Assembly: GCA_963736355.1 (NCBI GenBank) | Contig: CAVTOO010000002.1 | Location: 186,001-250,000, forward strand | Direction: 5' to 3' | From: CAVTOO01 sp963736355 | GTDB taxonomy: Bacteria; Pseudomonadota; Alphaproteobacteria; Rhizobiales; Xanthobacteraceae | Length of the DNA stretch: 64,000 nt | Shown here: positions 49,103 through 58,130 of the stretch, one piece after another | How positions within the stretch are numbered: position 1 is the first letter of the stretch | How the letters are laid out: the number at the start of each line of letters is the position of its first letter | Position numbers and translations under genes: made by a program | Notes under the pieces: model-generated | What the model was told of the DNA's origin: nothing | Database searches by the model: none | The model's input: only the letters and a program-made list of their open reading frames with translations

Positions 49103-49962
49103 CTACCCCAGCTCCCCGCTCCACACCCACCATTCGGGATGCACGAGGCTGAGCGCGTCGGCGGCGGAGTGCGCCATCATGGCGTCGGAGTAGAGCCCGA
49201 AGCACGTCGCCCCCGAGCCGGACATGCGTGCGACCTCAATGCCCTGCGTTACGCTCAAGCGCGTCGAGCACTTCGGTGATCATCGGCTCCAGACGGCAGG
49301 CCACGCCTTCGAGATCGTTGCGGCCGGAACGGATCGTCTCCAGCGAGACGACCGCCGACACCGACAATTCGGGCGCCGCCTTGCCGAACTGACCCGGCTT
49401 GAGGCCGAGCGCGTCGAAGACCGACGGCGTCGACAGACTCCTGCGCGGATTGACCAGCACGCAGGGAAAGCGCGGCACCGTGAGCGGCGCGAGATCGTCG
49501 CCGATGCCGCGCATCAGGCAGCCGAGCGACACAAGACAGACGAGCACATCGGCGCCGGTCGCGCGCGCGGCGTCGATCAGGGCCGGTTCGTCGAGCGGCA
49601 ATGAATTGGCGCGGGCGAGCAACCGCAGCGCCGCCGCCGCATCGGCAGACCCGCCGCCGATGCCGGCTGCGACCGGCAGATGTTTTTCAAGGTGAAAGCG
49701 TCCGAGCTTCAGACCGGGAACGCGCAATTCCAGCGCGTGCGCCGCCTTGAGCACGAGATTGTCGGCGACATTGCCGCACTCCGCGGCCATGGGGCCTTTC
49801 ACGTCGAGGCCGAACGCAGCACCGGGCTCCAGCGTCAGGGTGTCGGCGCAGCCGGCGAAGGCGACGATGCTTTCGAGATCGTGATAGCCGTCGGCACGCC
49901 GTCCGCGCACGCGCAGCGTGAGGTTGATTTTCGCGCGGGCGGATTTCAGCGAGCGACTGCAT
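49103..49962 (-). CDS. ispE: 4-(cytidine 5'-diphospho)-2-C-methyl-D-erythritol kinase, two frameshifts
   Basis: MEP-pathway GHMP kinase phosphorylating CDP-ME. Corrected length is about 285 residues, from ATG 49962 (MQSLAEIARAKINLTLRVRG) to TAG at 49103. The ATP loop LPVAAGIGGGSADAAAALRL and the C-terminal MSGSGATCFGLYSDAMMAHS motif are seen. Two +1 insertions break the frame: near 49941 (before ARAKINL) and near 49243 (CCC run, before IEVARMSGSGA). Without the first, the start codon cannot be joined to the body. It begins about 12 bases after the TPR gene stop. Confidence 0.92.
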
Positions 49963-49974
49963 GGCCGGGGGAGA

Positions 49975-51778
49975 TTAGCCGCCGTTGCCCTTCTTGTCGC
50001 CATTGGAGGCGGAAGGAGATTTGTCGATGTTCCGGCAAGCCGTCCTTCAGCTTGGCTTCGATCTTCGGCAGCTCGTCGGGCTCGGCCTTGAGATCGCGCG
50101 CATGCGCCCACTGGAAGCGGGCCTCCAGCGTGCGGCCGACGCGCCAATAGGCATCGCCGAGATGATCGTTGATGGTCGGATCCTCGGGCTTCAGCTCGAT
50201 GGCGCGCTCGAGGTTCTTCACCGCCTCGTCGTAATTGCCGATGCGGTAATAGGCCCAGCCGAGCGAATCCACGATGTAGCCGTCATCCGGGCGCTGCTCG
50301 ACGGCGCGGCGGATCATCTTCATGCCGTCGTCGAGATTGATGCCCTGATCGACCCAGGAATAGCCGAGATAGTTGAGCACCTGCGGCTGGTCCGGCTGCA
50401 GCTCGAGCGCCTTCTTGAAATCGGCCTCGGCCTTCGGCCAGTTCTTCGAGCGCTCCAGGCAGATGCCACGGAAATAATGCTGCACCCAGTTGTTGCGGCC
50501 CTCCGCGGGCAACGCCTCGACGGCGCGGTCGTAGGTCTCGGCGCACTCGGCGAACATCTTGCGGCCGCGCTGGACGTTGCCCAGCATGGTGATGGCATCG
50601 AGATCCTTCGGGTTCTCGGCGACGAGATCCTTCAGGATGCGAATGGATTCCTCGGTGCGATCCACCGCATCGAGATTGGACGCCTGCTGGATGCGCGCAT
50701 TGCGCTTCAGCGGCGAATTCGCCGGCACCTTGTCGTAGGACGCGATGGCGAATTGCGGCTTCTTGAGCTGCTCGTAGAGATCGGCGAGCGACAATTGCGC
50801 CAGCGCATGATCGGGCTTCAGATACAGCGCGAGCTGCAGATAGACGAGCGAGAGATCCTCACCGCCGCGGCGCGCCAGCGTTGAGCCGATGCCGTACAGC
50901 GCTTCGGCCGCGCCGGACTGCGGCGAATCCACCAGCGGCGGCAATTTCTTGCCCGCCTTCAGTTGCGCCAGGCTGTCGATCACGAGCGGATGCTGCGGCA
51001 AGCCCTTCGCGAGTTTTTCGAAAACGTCGATGCCCGCCTGCACATCCTTGTGACGCGACTGGAAGCGGCCCCAGGCCTCGGCCGGGCGCAGCGCTGCATT
51101 GTCGAGCTTGTAGACGCGCTCGAGCCGCGGACCGGCCTCGGCCGGACGGCCGGCGAGATCGGCCATCATGCCCGAATGCAGATCCTTGAAGATCGGATAC
51201 CATTCGGCGCCCTGCAGCTTGTCGATGCTGGCGAGCGCGCCGCGCCAGTCATTGGCGCCGACACTCGCCCAACCCGACAGCATCGTCGCGACGAGATCGG
51301 TGATGGGACCGCGGACCGACTGGTTGATATGGGTCTTGGCGGATTCGTAACGCTTCTGCTTGAGATCGCGCGCGCCGACGATGAGCTGGGCGACGCGATG
51401 GTTCTTGTCCATGCGCAGAAGATTGTCGGCGAGCTTCACGGCCTCGTCGAAATCGCCCTCGGCGACGGTGGCGAGGAACGCGCGCTCAAGCAATTCGCCG
51501 TTCTTCGGATCGGCGCGCAGCGTGGCGCGATAGAACGACGCCGCCGCACCGGCGTCGCGCTGCATGCTGGCATGACGCGCGGCGAGATAGCTGCCGGAGG
51601 TGGAGAGGCGAATGCTGTTGTTGAGCAGTTCCGAAATCGTCTGCTTGCCCTGGAACTGGCCCTTGTCCTGATTTTTGGGTTGCTGCGCCAAGAGCGGCGC
51701 GGGAAGGACCAGCGCGGCAACGGCGACACCGGCAAGAGCTGCGTGCGCGAACCGCTTGGGCAGGACGGACAGGATCAC
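49975..51778 (-). CDS. TPR-repeat exported protein, one probable frameshift
   Basis: About 600-residue tetratricopeptide protein with a signal peptide (ALAGVAVAALVLPAPLLAQQ). Repeat helices fill the rest: AAASFYRATLRADPKNGELL, LNYLGYSWVDQGINLDDGMK, VDSLGWAYYRIGNYDEAVKN, INDHLGDAYWRVGRTLEARF, at least six recognisable TPRs. The start is GTG 51778. Near the end a +1 insertion near 50030 changes the last residues: the in-register version ends SPSASNGDKKGNGG with TAA at 49975, while the raw frame runs on to 49946 and overlaps ispE. I prefer the former. Its scaffolding role is inferred. Confidence 0.85.
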
Positions 51779-51947
51779 GGGATACCTCGTTTAATGGCGC
51801 CGGGTTGATGGCGCCGGCCAGCGGCCTTCGATGGCGCGCCCGACACGCTCAACATGGCCTGTTTGGTGCGTCGCCGCAAGGATCGGCGCCTTCACGTTCA
51901 AGGGCGCGGCCAATGTGGCGGCCTCGTGGCTGGCGATCACAAACCGC

Positions 51948-53616
51948 TTACATGGCAGGATAATTCGGCCCGCCGCCGCCCTCGGGAGGCACCCATGTGA
52001 TGTTACCGGCGGGGTCTTTGATGTCGCAGGTTTTACAGTGGACGCAGTTCTGGGCGTTGATCACAAAACGGGGACCGGCGGGCTCCTCGACCCATTCATA
52101 AACGCCGGCGGGACAGTAGCGGCCGGAGGGGCCGCCATAGACATCGTGCTCGACGCTGCGTTCGAGCGCGAGATCGCCGACCTTCAGATGCACCGGCTGA
52201 TCCTCTTCGTGATTGGTGTTCGACAGGAACACCGAGGACAGCTTGTCGAATGAAATCTTGCCGTCGGGCTTCGGATACGCGATCGGCGTGTGCGCGCTGG
52301 CAGGATCGAGCGTATCGCGATCGCGCTTGCCGTGACCGAGCGTGCCGAACAGCGAGACACCGAACAGCGTATTGGTCCACATGTCGAAGCCGCCGAGCGC
52401 GACGCCGACGAGCGTGCCGAAGCGCGACCACAGCGGCTTGACGTTGCGGACCTTCTTCAGATCGGTCGCCCACGGCGCTGTCGCGCCAGGCGTTTTCATA
52501 ATCCACCACTTCATCATGCGAACGCCCGGCCGCAAGGGCCGCGGCAACATGCTCGGCCGCCAGCATGCCGGTGCCCATCGCATTGTGCACGCCCTTGATG
52601 CGCGCGACGTTGACGAAGCCGCCGGCGCAGCCGATCAGCGCGCCGCCCTTGAAGGTGAGACGCGGCACCGACTGGAAGCCGCCCTCGGTGATGGCGCGCG
52701 CGCCATAGGCGAGACGCTTGCCGCCCTCGAAGGTGGCGCGGATGGCGGGATGCTGCTTGAAGCGCTGGAATTCGTCGAACGGCGACAGATAGGGATTCTT
52801 GTAGTTGAGATGCACGACGAAGCCGACGGTCACGAGGTTGTCCTCGTAGTGATAAAGAAACGATCCGCCGCCGGTTGAATTGTCGAGCGGCCAGCCGAAC
52901 GAGTGCTGCACGAGGCCGGGCTTGTGCTTCGACGCGTCGATCTCCCAGACTTCCTTGATGCCGAGACCGAATTTCGGCGGCTCGCTGGTCTGATCGAGCG
53001 CGAACTTCGCGATCAGCATCTTGGTGAGACTGCCGCGCGCGCCTTCGGCGAACAGCGTGTATTTCGCATGCAGCTCCATGCCGCGGGCGAAGGAGTTCTT
53101 CATCTCGCCATCGCGGCCGATGCCCATGTCGCCGGTGGCGATGCCGAGCACCGCGCCGCTCTCACCATAGAGAATTTCGGTGGCGGCAAAGCCCGGATAG
53201 ATCTCGACGCCGAGCGCCTCGGCCTTGGTCGCCAGCCAGCGGCAGACATTGCCGAGCGAGCCGACGAAGCAATGATGATTGTTCATCAGGGGCGGCATCA
53301 TGAAGTTCGGCAGACGCAGCGCCGACTTTTCGCCCATGAAATAGAAGCGGTCCTCGGTGACGGCGGTCTTGAGCGGACGCTCCGCATCCTCGCGCCAGTC
53401 CGGCAGCAAGGTGTCGAGCGAGACCGGATCGATCACGGCGCCGGAGAGAATATGGGCGCCGACCTCGGAACCCTTCTCGACGACGACGACCGACAGATCG
53501 GCATTGAGCTGCTTCAGCCGGATGGCGGCGGCGAGACCGGCGGGGCCCGCGCCGACAATCACGACGTCGAACTCCATCGACTCGCGGGCGGGCAGTTCGG
53601 AATTTTCGTCGGTCAT
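51948..53616 (-). CDS. Electron transfer flavoprotein-ubiquinone oxidoreductase, one frameshift
   Basis: ETF-QO passes electrons from ETF (fatty acid and amino acid oxidation) to ubiquinone at the membrane. Corrected length is about 555 residues, normal for the family. FAD site VVIVGAGPAGLAAAIRLKQL; quinone and membrane region GFVVHLNYKNPYLSPFDEFQ; C-terminal 4Fe-4S ligands INAQNCVHCKTCDIKDP. The frame changes near 52466 (a +1 insertion), joining VDYENAWRDSAVG to DLKKVRNVKPLWSRF. It ends NITWVPPEGGGGPNYPAM. Confidence 0.94.
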
Positions 53617-53633
53617 GGCGTCACCAGTTTTCA

Positions 53634-53684
53634 GCGCATGATCCTGGACGGAAAACCGGCCTCCACTTTTCCGGGATCATGCTT
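53634..53684. repeat. Dispersed palindromic repeat, family A (third copy)
   Basis: GCGCATGATCC ... GAAAACCGGCCTCCACTTTT ... GGATCATGCTT, in the short space upstream of ETF-QO and 110 bases before the divergent UDG gene. The position between divergent genes shows that this family is not restricted to gene ends. Confidence 0.8.
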
Positions 53685-53794
53685 AGACCCATTCCAATCA
53701 CCCATTTTTTCCGCCGGGACAACTGCGGATTGGTGATCCGACTATAAGAAGAGGAAATCCCCCGCCGCCATTTTCGTTTGCTATAAACGCCGCA

Positions 53795-54604
53795 ATGCAG
53801 CCCGATCAGACCCGTAAAATCCGAGAAATACTCGACTTTTATCGCGAGGCCGGGGTCGATTGCGCGCTCGACGAGACCCCGATCGACCGGCTGGCCGACA
53901 TGCCGCCCCCCTCCGCGCTGTCGCCGGTGCCGGCCGCCCCCGCTTTTGCCGCCCCGGCATCGCCGGTCTCGGCCCCTGCTCTGGCCGCGCCGGATGCGGC
54001 GGCGGCCGATGCGCGCGACGCCGCACGCGAGGCCAAGACGCTCGACGAATTGCGCACGCTGATGGCGGCTTTCGACGGCTGCGCGCTGAAGCAGACCGCG
54101 TCGCAGCTGGTGTTCGGCGACGGCAATCCCAAGGCCAAGCTGATGTTTGTCGGCGAGGCGCCCGGCCGCGACGAGGACATCGAGGGCAAACCCTTCGTCG
54201 GCCGCTCGGGCAAGCTGCTCGATCTGATGATCGGCGCGATCGGCTTCGACCGCACATCCGTTTACATCGCCAACGTCATTCCGTGGCGTCCGCCGGGCAA
54301 CCGCACGCCGACGCCGCAGGAAACGCAGACCTGCCTGCCGTTCATCCGCCGCCAGATCGAACTGGTCGATCCGGATATTCTGGTGTGCCTCGGCAATCCG
54401 TCGTCGCAGACGCTGCTCGGCACCAAGGAAGGCATCATGCGCACGCGCGGCAAATGGCTGGAGTTCGACACCGGCACGCGCAAGATAAAGGCCATGGCGA
54501 CGTTCCATCCGGCCTATCTGTTGCGCTCGCCCGGCTACAAGCGTCAGGCGTGGCAGGATTTCCGCGCCGTGAAGAAGGCGCTTGAGCAAACTCCCTCCCC
54601 CTGA
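53795..54604 (+). CDS. Family 4-like uracil-DNA glycosylase
   Basis: 269-residue UDG removing uracil from DNA. An Ala/Pro-rich linker (residues 35-75) is followed by the UDG core: FVGEAPGRDEDIEGKPFVGR (motif 1, GEAPG), SVYIANVIPWRPPGNRTPTP and ATFHPAYLLRSP (motif 3, His-Pro). The Fe-S cluster Cys positions seem incomplete: the first pair reads CALK rather than CxxC, while TCLPF and LVCLG are in place. It is divergent from ETF-QO. Confidence 0.9.
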   Translation: MQPDQTRKIREILDFYREAGVDCALDETPIDRLADMPPPSALSPVPAAPAFAAPASPVSAPALAAPDAAAADARDAAREAKTLDELRTLMAAFDGCALKQTASQLVFGDGNPKAKLMFVGEAPGRDEDIEGKPFVGRSGKLLDLMIGAIGFDRTSVYIANVIPWRPPGNRTPTPQETQTCLPFIRRQIELVDPDILVCLGNPSSQTLLGTKEGIMRTRGKWLEFDTGTRKIKAMATFHPAYLLRSPGYKRQAWQDFRAVKKALEQTPSP

Positions 54605-54712
54605 AAGGGGGAGGGTCGGGGTGGGGGTCAGCGCCCGAAAAGAGACCCTCACCCGCCCGCCTGCGCTAACGCTTCAGCGGCGACCTCTCCCTTTCAGGGA
54701 GAGGTGAAGAAG
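54594..54712. repeat. Dispersed repeat, family E
   Basis: CTCCCTCCCCCTGAAAGGGG, GGGTCGGGGTGGGGGTCA, ACCCTCACCCGCCCGCCTGC and CCTCTCCC...GGGAGAGGTGAAG, with two hairpins. It overlaps the last codons of the UDG gene (its final SP) and precedes the convergent antiporter end. Confidence 0.8.
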
Positions 54713-54721
54713 CCCGCGACG

Positions 54722-56512
54722 TCAGAGCTTGCTGATGAACCGCCGCGCGGCGGACTTCGCCGCATTGATGCGCGAGACAGGCACGACCGGCTCGTCGTCC
54801 TCGTCTCCCGGCAGGCGCAACGCCACAACATTGACGCGCGTGCCGCCGATGGAGCGTGCCACCAGAACGATGTCGCCGATCGGCAACGTCGCTCCGGCTT
54901 TGGGCGCATGATCGAGATGGATGTCGAAATAATCGGCAAGCGTCATCGACGCCTCTGCCGGATCGATCGGCACGCCATAGATCTGCGCAAGCCCGCCGAG
55001 CGTTGCTTCGCCCGACAGGAAGAAGTCGCCGAGCAGCGCCGGATCGGGCGCGGGTGCGGGCGGCAAATCCGCAAAGAAACGGTCGAGCGCCTGCGCCTTC
55101 TCGGGCGGCGCCAGGAGATAAAGATAATCGCCGGCGCGCACCGGATCGGCCTCGGCGTGCGACAGCACCTTGGCGTCGCGCACGACCAGCGCGGGCTTCG
55201 ACCATGACGGCAGAATGCCCCGTCGCAGAAACAGACTCTTGCCGCCGACGGAATAGCCGACCAGCTCCTGCTCCAATTGTCCCGGCAGATCGAGTTCAAC
55301 ACGGCGGATCGCGCGATCCGCGCGCGGCAAGGCGACATGCAATTTGCGCGCGGCCGGCGCCAGCGTCCAGCCCTGCACCAGGAGCGAGATGAAGACGACG
55401 ACGAAGGCGACGTCGAAATAGATGTGTGCGCCGGGAATGCCGACCAGCAGCGGGATCGATGCGAGGAAGATGCCGACCGCGCCGCGCAGGCCGACCCAGG
55501 CGATGAACGCCTTTTCGCGCCAGGGAAACCGGAACGGCGCAAGACAGATGAAGGTCGCCAGCGGCCGCGCCACGAACATCAGCGCCAGCGCGATGACGAT
55601 GGCCGGCACCAGACTGCCGAGCAGGCGTTGCGGCGACACCAGCAGGCCGAGCAGCACGAACATCACGATCTGCGCCAGCCAGGTGATGGCGTCGAGAAAC
55701 ACCACGACGGTGTTGTGCGCGCGCATCGGCCGGTTGCCGACCATCAGTCCGGCGAGATAGACGGCGAGAAATCCCGAGCCGTGCAGCGCCTGCGACAGCC
55801 CGAAGATCGCCAGCACGGCGGTGACGACGAACGGCGCATGCAAACCCTGCGGCAGCGAGATGCGGTTGAGCGCCAGCACGATGAGACCGCCGCCGCCGAA
55901 ACCGATGATTGTGCCGAGTGCGGCTTCGCGTGTGAGCTGGATCAGGACACCGACCGTGCTGCCGCCTCCGCGCACCAGAATCTCGACCAGCAGGATCGTC
56001 AGAAACACCGCGAGCGGATCGTTGGTGGCGGACTCGACCTCGAGCGTCGCGCCGACGCGGGGACGCAAACGAAGTCCGCGCGAATGGACGAGGAGAAACA
56101 CCGCAGCCGCGTCGGTCGAGGCGACCACCGCGCCGATCAGGAGAGACTCGACCCAACCCATGCCGAGCATGTATTTGGCAACTGGCGCGACCAGCGCGGC
56201 CGTGATGACAACGCCGACGGTGGCGAGCGCGGTCGAGGGCGCCAGCACCGCGCGGATGCTCTGGAAACGCGTGCGCAACCCGCCGTCGAACAGGATCAGC
56301 GCCAGCGCCACGGAACCTGCGAGATAGGTGGTGCGGACATCGTCGAACTGAACGCCGCCGGGGCCGCCCTCGCCCGCGAACATGCCCAACATGAGAAAGA
56401 CGAGCAGCAAGGGGGCGCCGAAGCGCAGCGCCACGAGACTCGACAGGATGCCGGCCATCACCAGGACGGCTCCAAGCAGGATTGCAATGCTGACGCTGTC
56501 GAGCGAGGCCAT
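54722..56512 (-). CDS. NhaP2/CvrA-type potassium/proton antiporter
   Basis: About 596 residues from ATG 56512 (MASLDSVSIAILLGAVLVMA). A CPA1 Na+/H+-exchanger domain with about twelve helices is followed by a C-terminal TrkA_C-like and CorC-like domain (ELVGYSVGGKSLFLRRGILP; YDIHLDHAP-type region near residue 530). Key ion residues are seen in VASTDAAAVFLLVHSRG and LEVESATNDPLAVFLTI, the ND pair of this family. It probably expels K+ under high osmolarity or pH stress. An MscS-type channel is divergent. Confidence 0.88.
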   Translation of the reverse strand: MASLDSVSIAILLGAVLVMAGILSSLVALRFGAPLLLVFLMLGMFAGEGGPGGVQFDDVRTTYLAGSVALALILFDGGLRTRFQSIRAVLAPSTALATVGVVITAALVAPVAKYMLGMGWVESLLIGAVVASTDAAAVFLLVHSRGLRLRPRVGATLEVESATNDPLAVFLTILLVEILVRGGGSTVGVLIQLTREAALGTIIGFGGGGLIVLALNRISLPQGLHAPFVVTAVLAIFGLSQALHGSGFLAVYLAGLMVGNRPMRAHNTVVVFLDAITWLAQIVMFVLLGLLVSPQRLLGSLVPAIVIALALMFVARPLATFICLAPFRFPWREKAFIAWVGLRGAVGIFLASIPLLVGIPGAHIYFDVAFVVVFISLLVQGWTLAPAARKLHVALPRADRAIRRVELDLPGQLEQELVGYSVGGKSLFLRRGILPSWSKPALVVRDAKVLSHAEADPVRAGDYLYLLAPPEKAQALDRFFADLPPAPAPDPALLGDFFLSGEATLGGLAQIYGVPIDPAEASMTLADYFDIHLDHAPKAGATLPIGDIVLVARSIGGTRVNVVALRLPGDEDDEPVVPVSRINAAKSAARRFISKL

Positions 56513-56714
56513 GAATTTTCCAACTACCGAATCGATGATTAACCCATCGCCGGTGCGCTTGCCTATGCCCATGAAAGGCCGTGCCATTGGCCCGTTACTG
56601 CCATGGCAGCGACCCATTGCCGCCGGACGGGGCATGGAGTGGTGTGGAACAGCGCAGGCGGATGTGAAAATCTGCGGCCTGAGGCGAATCGCTCAGATCC
56701 GGGACCCGTTATCG

Positions 56715-58001
56715 ATGTTCGTTTTTTCCAACACGACCGACGCCTTCACGACCGCGTTGAGCGCCTTCCAAGAGCTGCTGAATTCGCCGTGGTTCTACCT
56801 GTCGCTGCTGCTGATCGCGCTGGCGGCGGGACTGGGCACCCTCGCCGGCACAATCCTGCGCCGTCATATCGAGATCGTCGAAATCAGCATGGGGTGGCCG
56901 ACCCCGCTGCGGCTGATGTTCCGCAACATGGTCGACAATTTCGGAGTCGCGGTGTTCGCGCTCACCACGTGGCTGATGCGCGCGATCATGGTGGACTATA
57001 CATGGCCGAGCCGCAGCTACCCGCTGGCCGTGGCCACGGGCCTTGCCACAGCATGGCTCGCCATCAGCCTGTTCACGAGCCTGATCCGCAACCCGCTGCT
57101 GGTGCGGATGGTGTCGGTGACGGCGTGGGTGATCGCGGCGTTGAGCATCCTCGGCCTGCTGCACCCGATGATCCAGACGCTGGATTCCTTCGCGCTGATG
57201 GTCGGCGGTATCCGGCTGTCGCCGCTGATTGCCATCAAGATCGTGCTGTTCACGGCGCTGGCGTTGTGGATTGCCAAGCTCGCCTCGACGCTGATCGAGG
57301 CGCGCGTCACCACCAGCGCCGACCTGACGCCGTCGATGCAGGTGCTGATCGCCAAGCTGGTGCGGCTCAGCTTCCTGACGATTGCGGTCGTCATTGCGCT
57401 CGGCGCGGTCGGCGTGGACCTTTCGACCTTCGCGATCTTCTCCGGCGCCATCGGCGTCGGCATCGGCTTCGGCCTGCAGAAGATCGTCGCCAATTTCATC
57501 TCGGGCGTGATCCTGCTGGCCGACAAATCGGTCAAGCCGGGCGACATCGTCACCGTCGGCGATTCCTTCGGCCGCGTGGCCGCGATGAACACGCGCTACA
57601 TCTCGGTTGCCGCCGTCGACGGCCGCGAGTTCCTGATCCCCAATGAAGACCTCGTCACCCAGAAGGTCATCAACTGGACCTATAGCGACAGCAATACGCT
57701 GCTCAGCGTCAAATTCGGCGTCAGCTATCTGTCGGACCCGCGCAAGGTGATCGCATGCGCCATCGCGGCCGCAGCCTCGGCGGCGCGCGTCAGCAAGACG
57801 CGGCCGCCGAGCTGCCAGCTTCTTGAATTCGGAGAATGGGCGCTGAACTTCCAGCTGTCGTTCTGGATCGACGATCCGGAGAAGGGGCTGGGCAATGTGC
57901 GCAGCGACGTGATGCTGGCGCTTTACGAGGCGTTCGGCCGCGAGGGCATCGACATGCCTTATCTGGTGCGCGACGCGCGCTCGCGGGCTCCGGTGGCCTG
58001 A
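56715..58001 (+). CDS. MscS family mechanosensitive channel
   Basis: About 428 residues from ATG 56715 (MFVFSNTTDAFTTALSAFQE); the open frame extends upstream without recognisable protein. Several N-terminal helices, then the pore helix and MscS beta domain: LSTFAIFSGAIGVGIGFGLQ, KIVANFISGVILLADKSVKP and GDIVTVGDSFGRVAAMNTRY, then VDGREFLIPNEDLVTQ. The family releases solutes on membrane tension. It is divergent from the K+/H+ antiporter, fitting an osmotic-control pair. Confidence 0.93.
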   Translation: MFVFSNTTDAFTTALSAFQELLNSPWFYLSLLLIALAAGLGTLAGTILRRHIEIVEISMGWPTPLRLMFRNMVDNFGVAVFALTTWLMRAIMVDYTWPSRSYPLAVATGLATAWLAISLFTSLIRNPLLVRMVSVTAWVIAALSILGLLHPMIQTLDSFALMVGGIRLSPLIAIKIVLFTALALWIAKLASTLIEARVTTSADLTPSMQVLIAKLVRLSFLTIAVVIALGAVGVDLSTFAIFSGAIGVGIGFGLQKIVANFISGVILLADKSVKPGDIVTVGDSFGRVAAMNTRYISVAAVDGREFLIPNEDLVTQKVINWTYSDSNTLLSVKFGVSYLSDPRKVIACAIAAAASAARVSKTRPPSCQLLEFGEWALNFQLSFWIDDPEKGLGNVRSDVMLALYEAFGREGIDMPYLVRDARSRAPVA

Positions 58002-58026
58002 GGCGACCTTTCGGACAGCTGCGCGC

Positions 58027-58112
58027 GTCATGGCCGGACTTGATCCGGCCATCCAGTCTTTGGGTCAAGGAAGTTGGATCGCCGCGGTCAAAGCGCGGCC
58101 CGGGATGACAAG
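58027..58112. repeat. Dispersed palindromic repeat, family C
   Basis: TCATGGCCGGACTTGATCCG GCC... (arms GGCCGGA/TCCGGCC), then CCGCGGTCAAAGCGCGGCCC and ATGACAAG. It lies between convergent mscS-like and chemoreceptor genes, as at 6303-6385. Confidence 0.8.
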
Positions 58113-58130
58113 AGGTAGTGACGAGAAACC

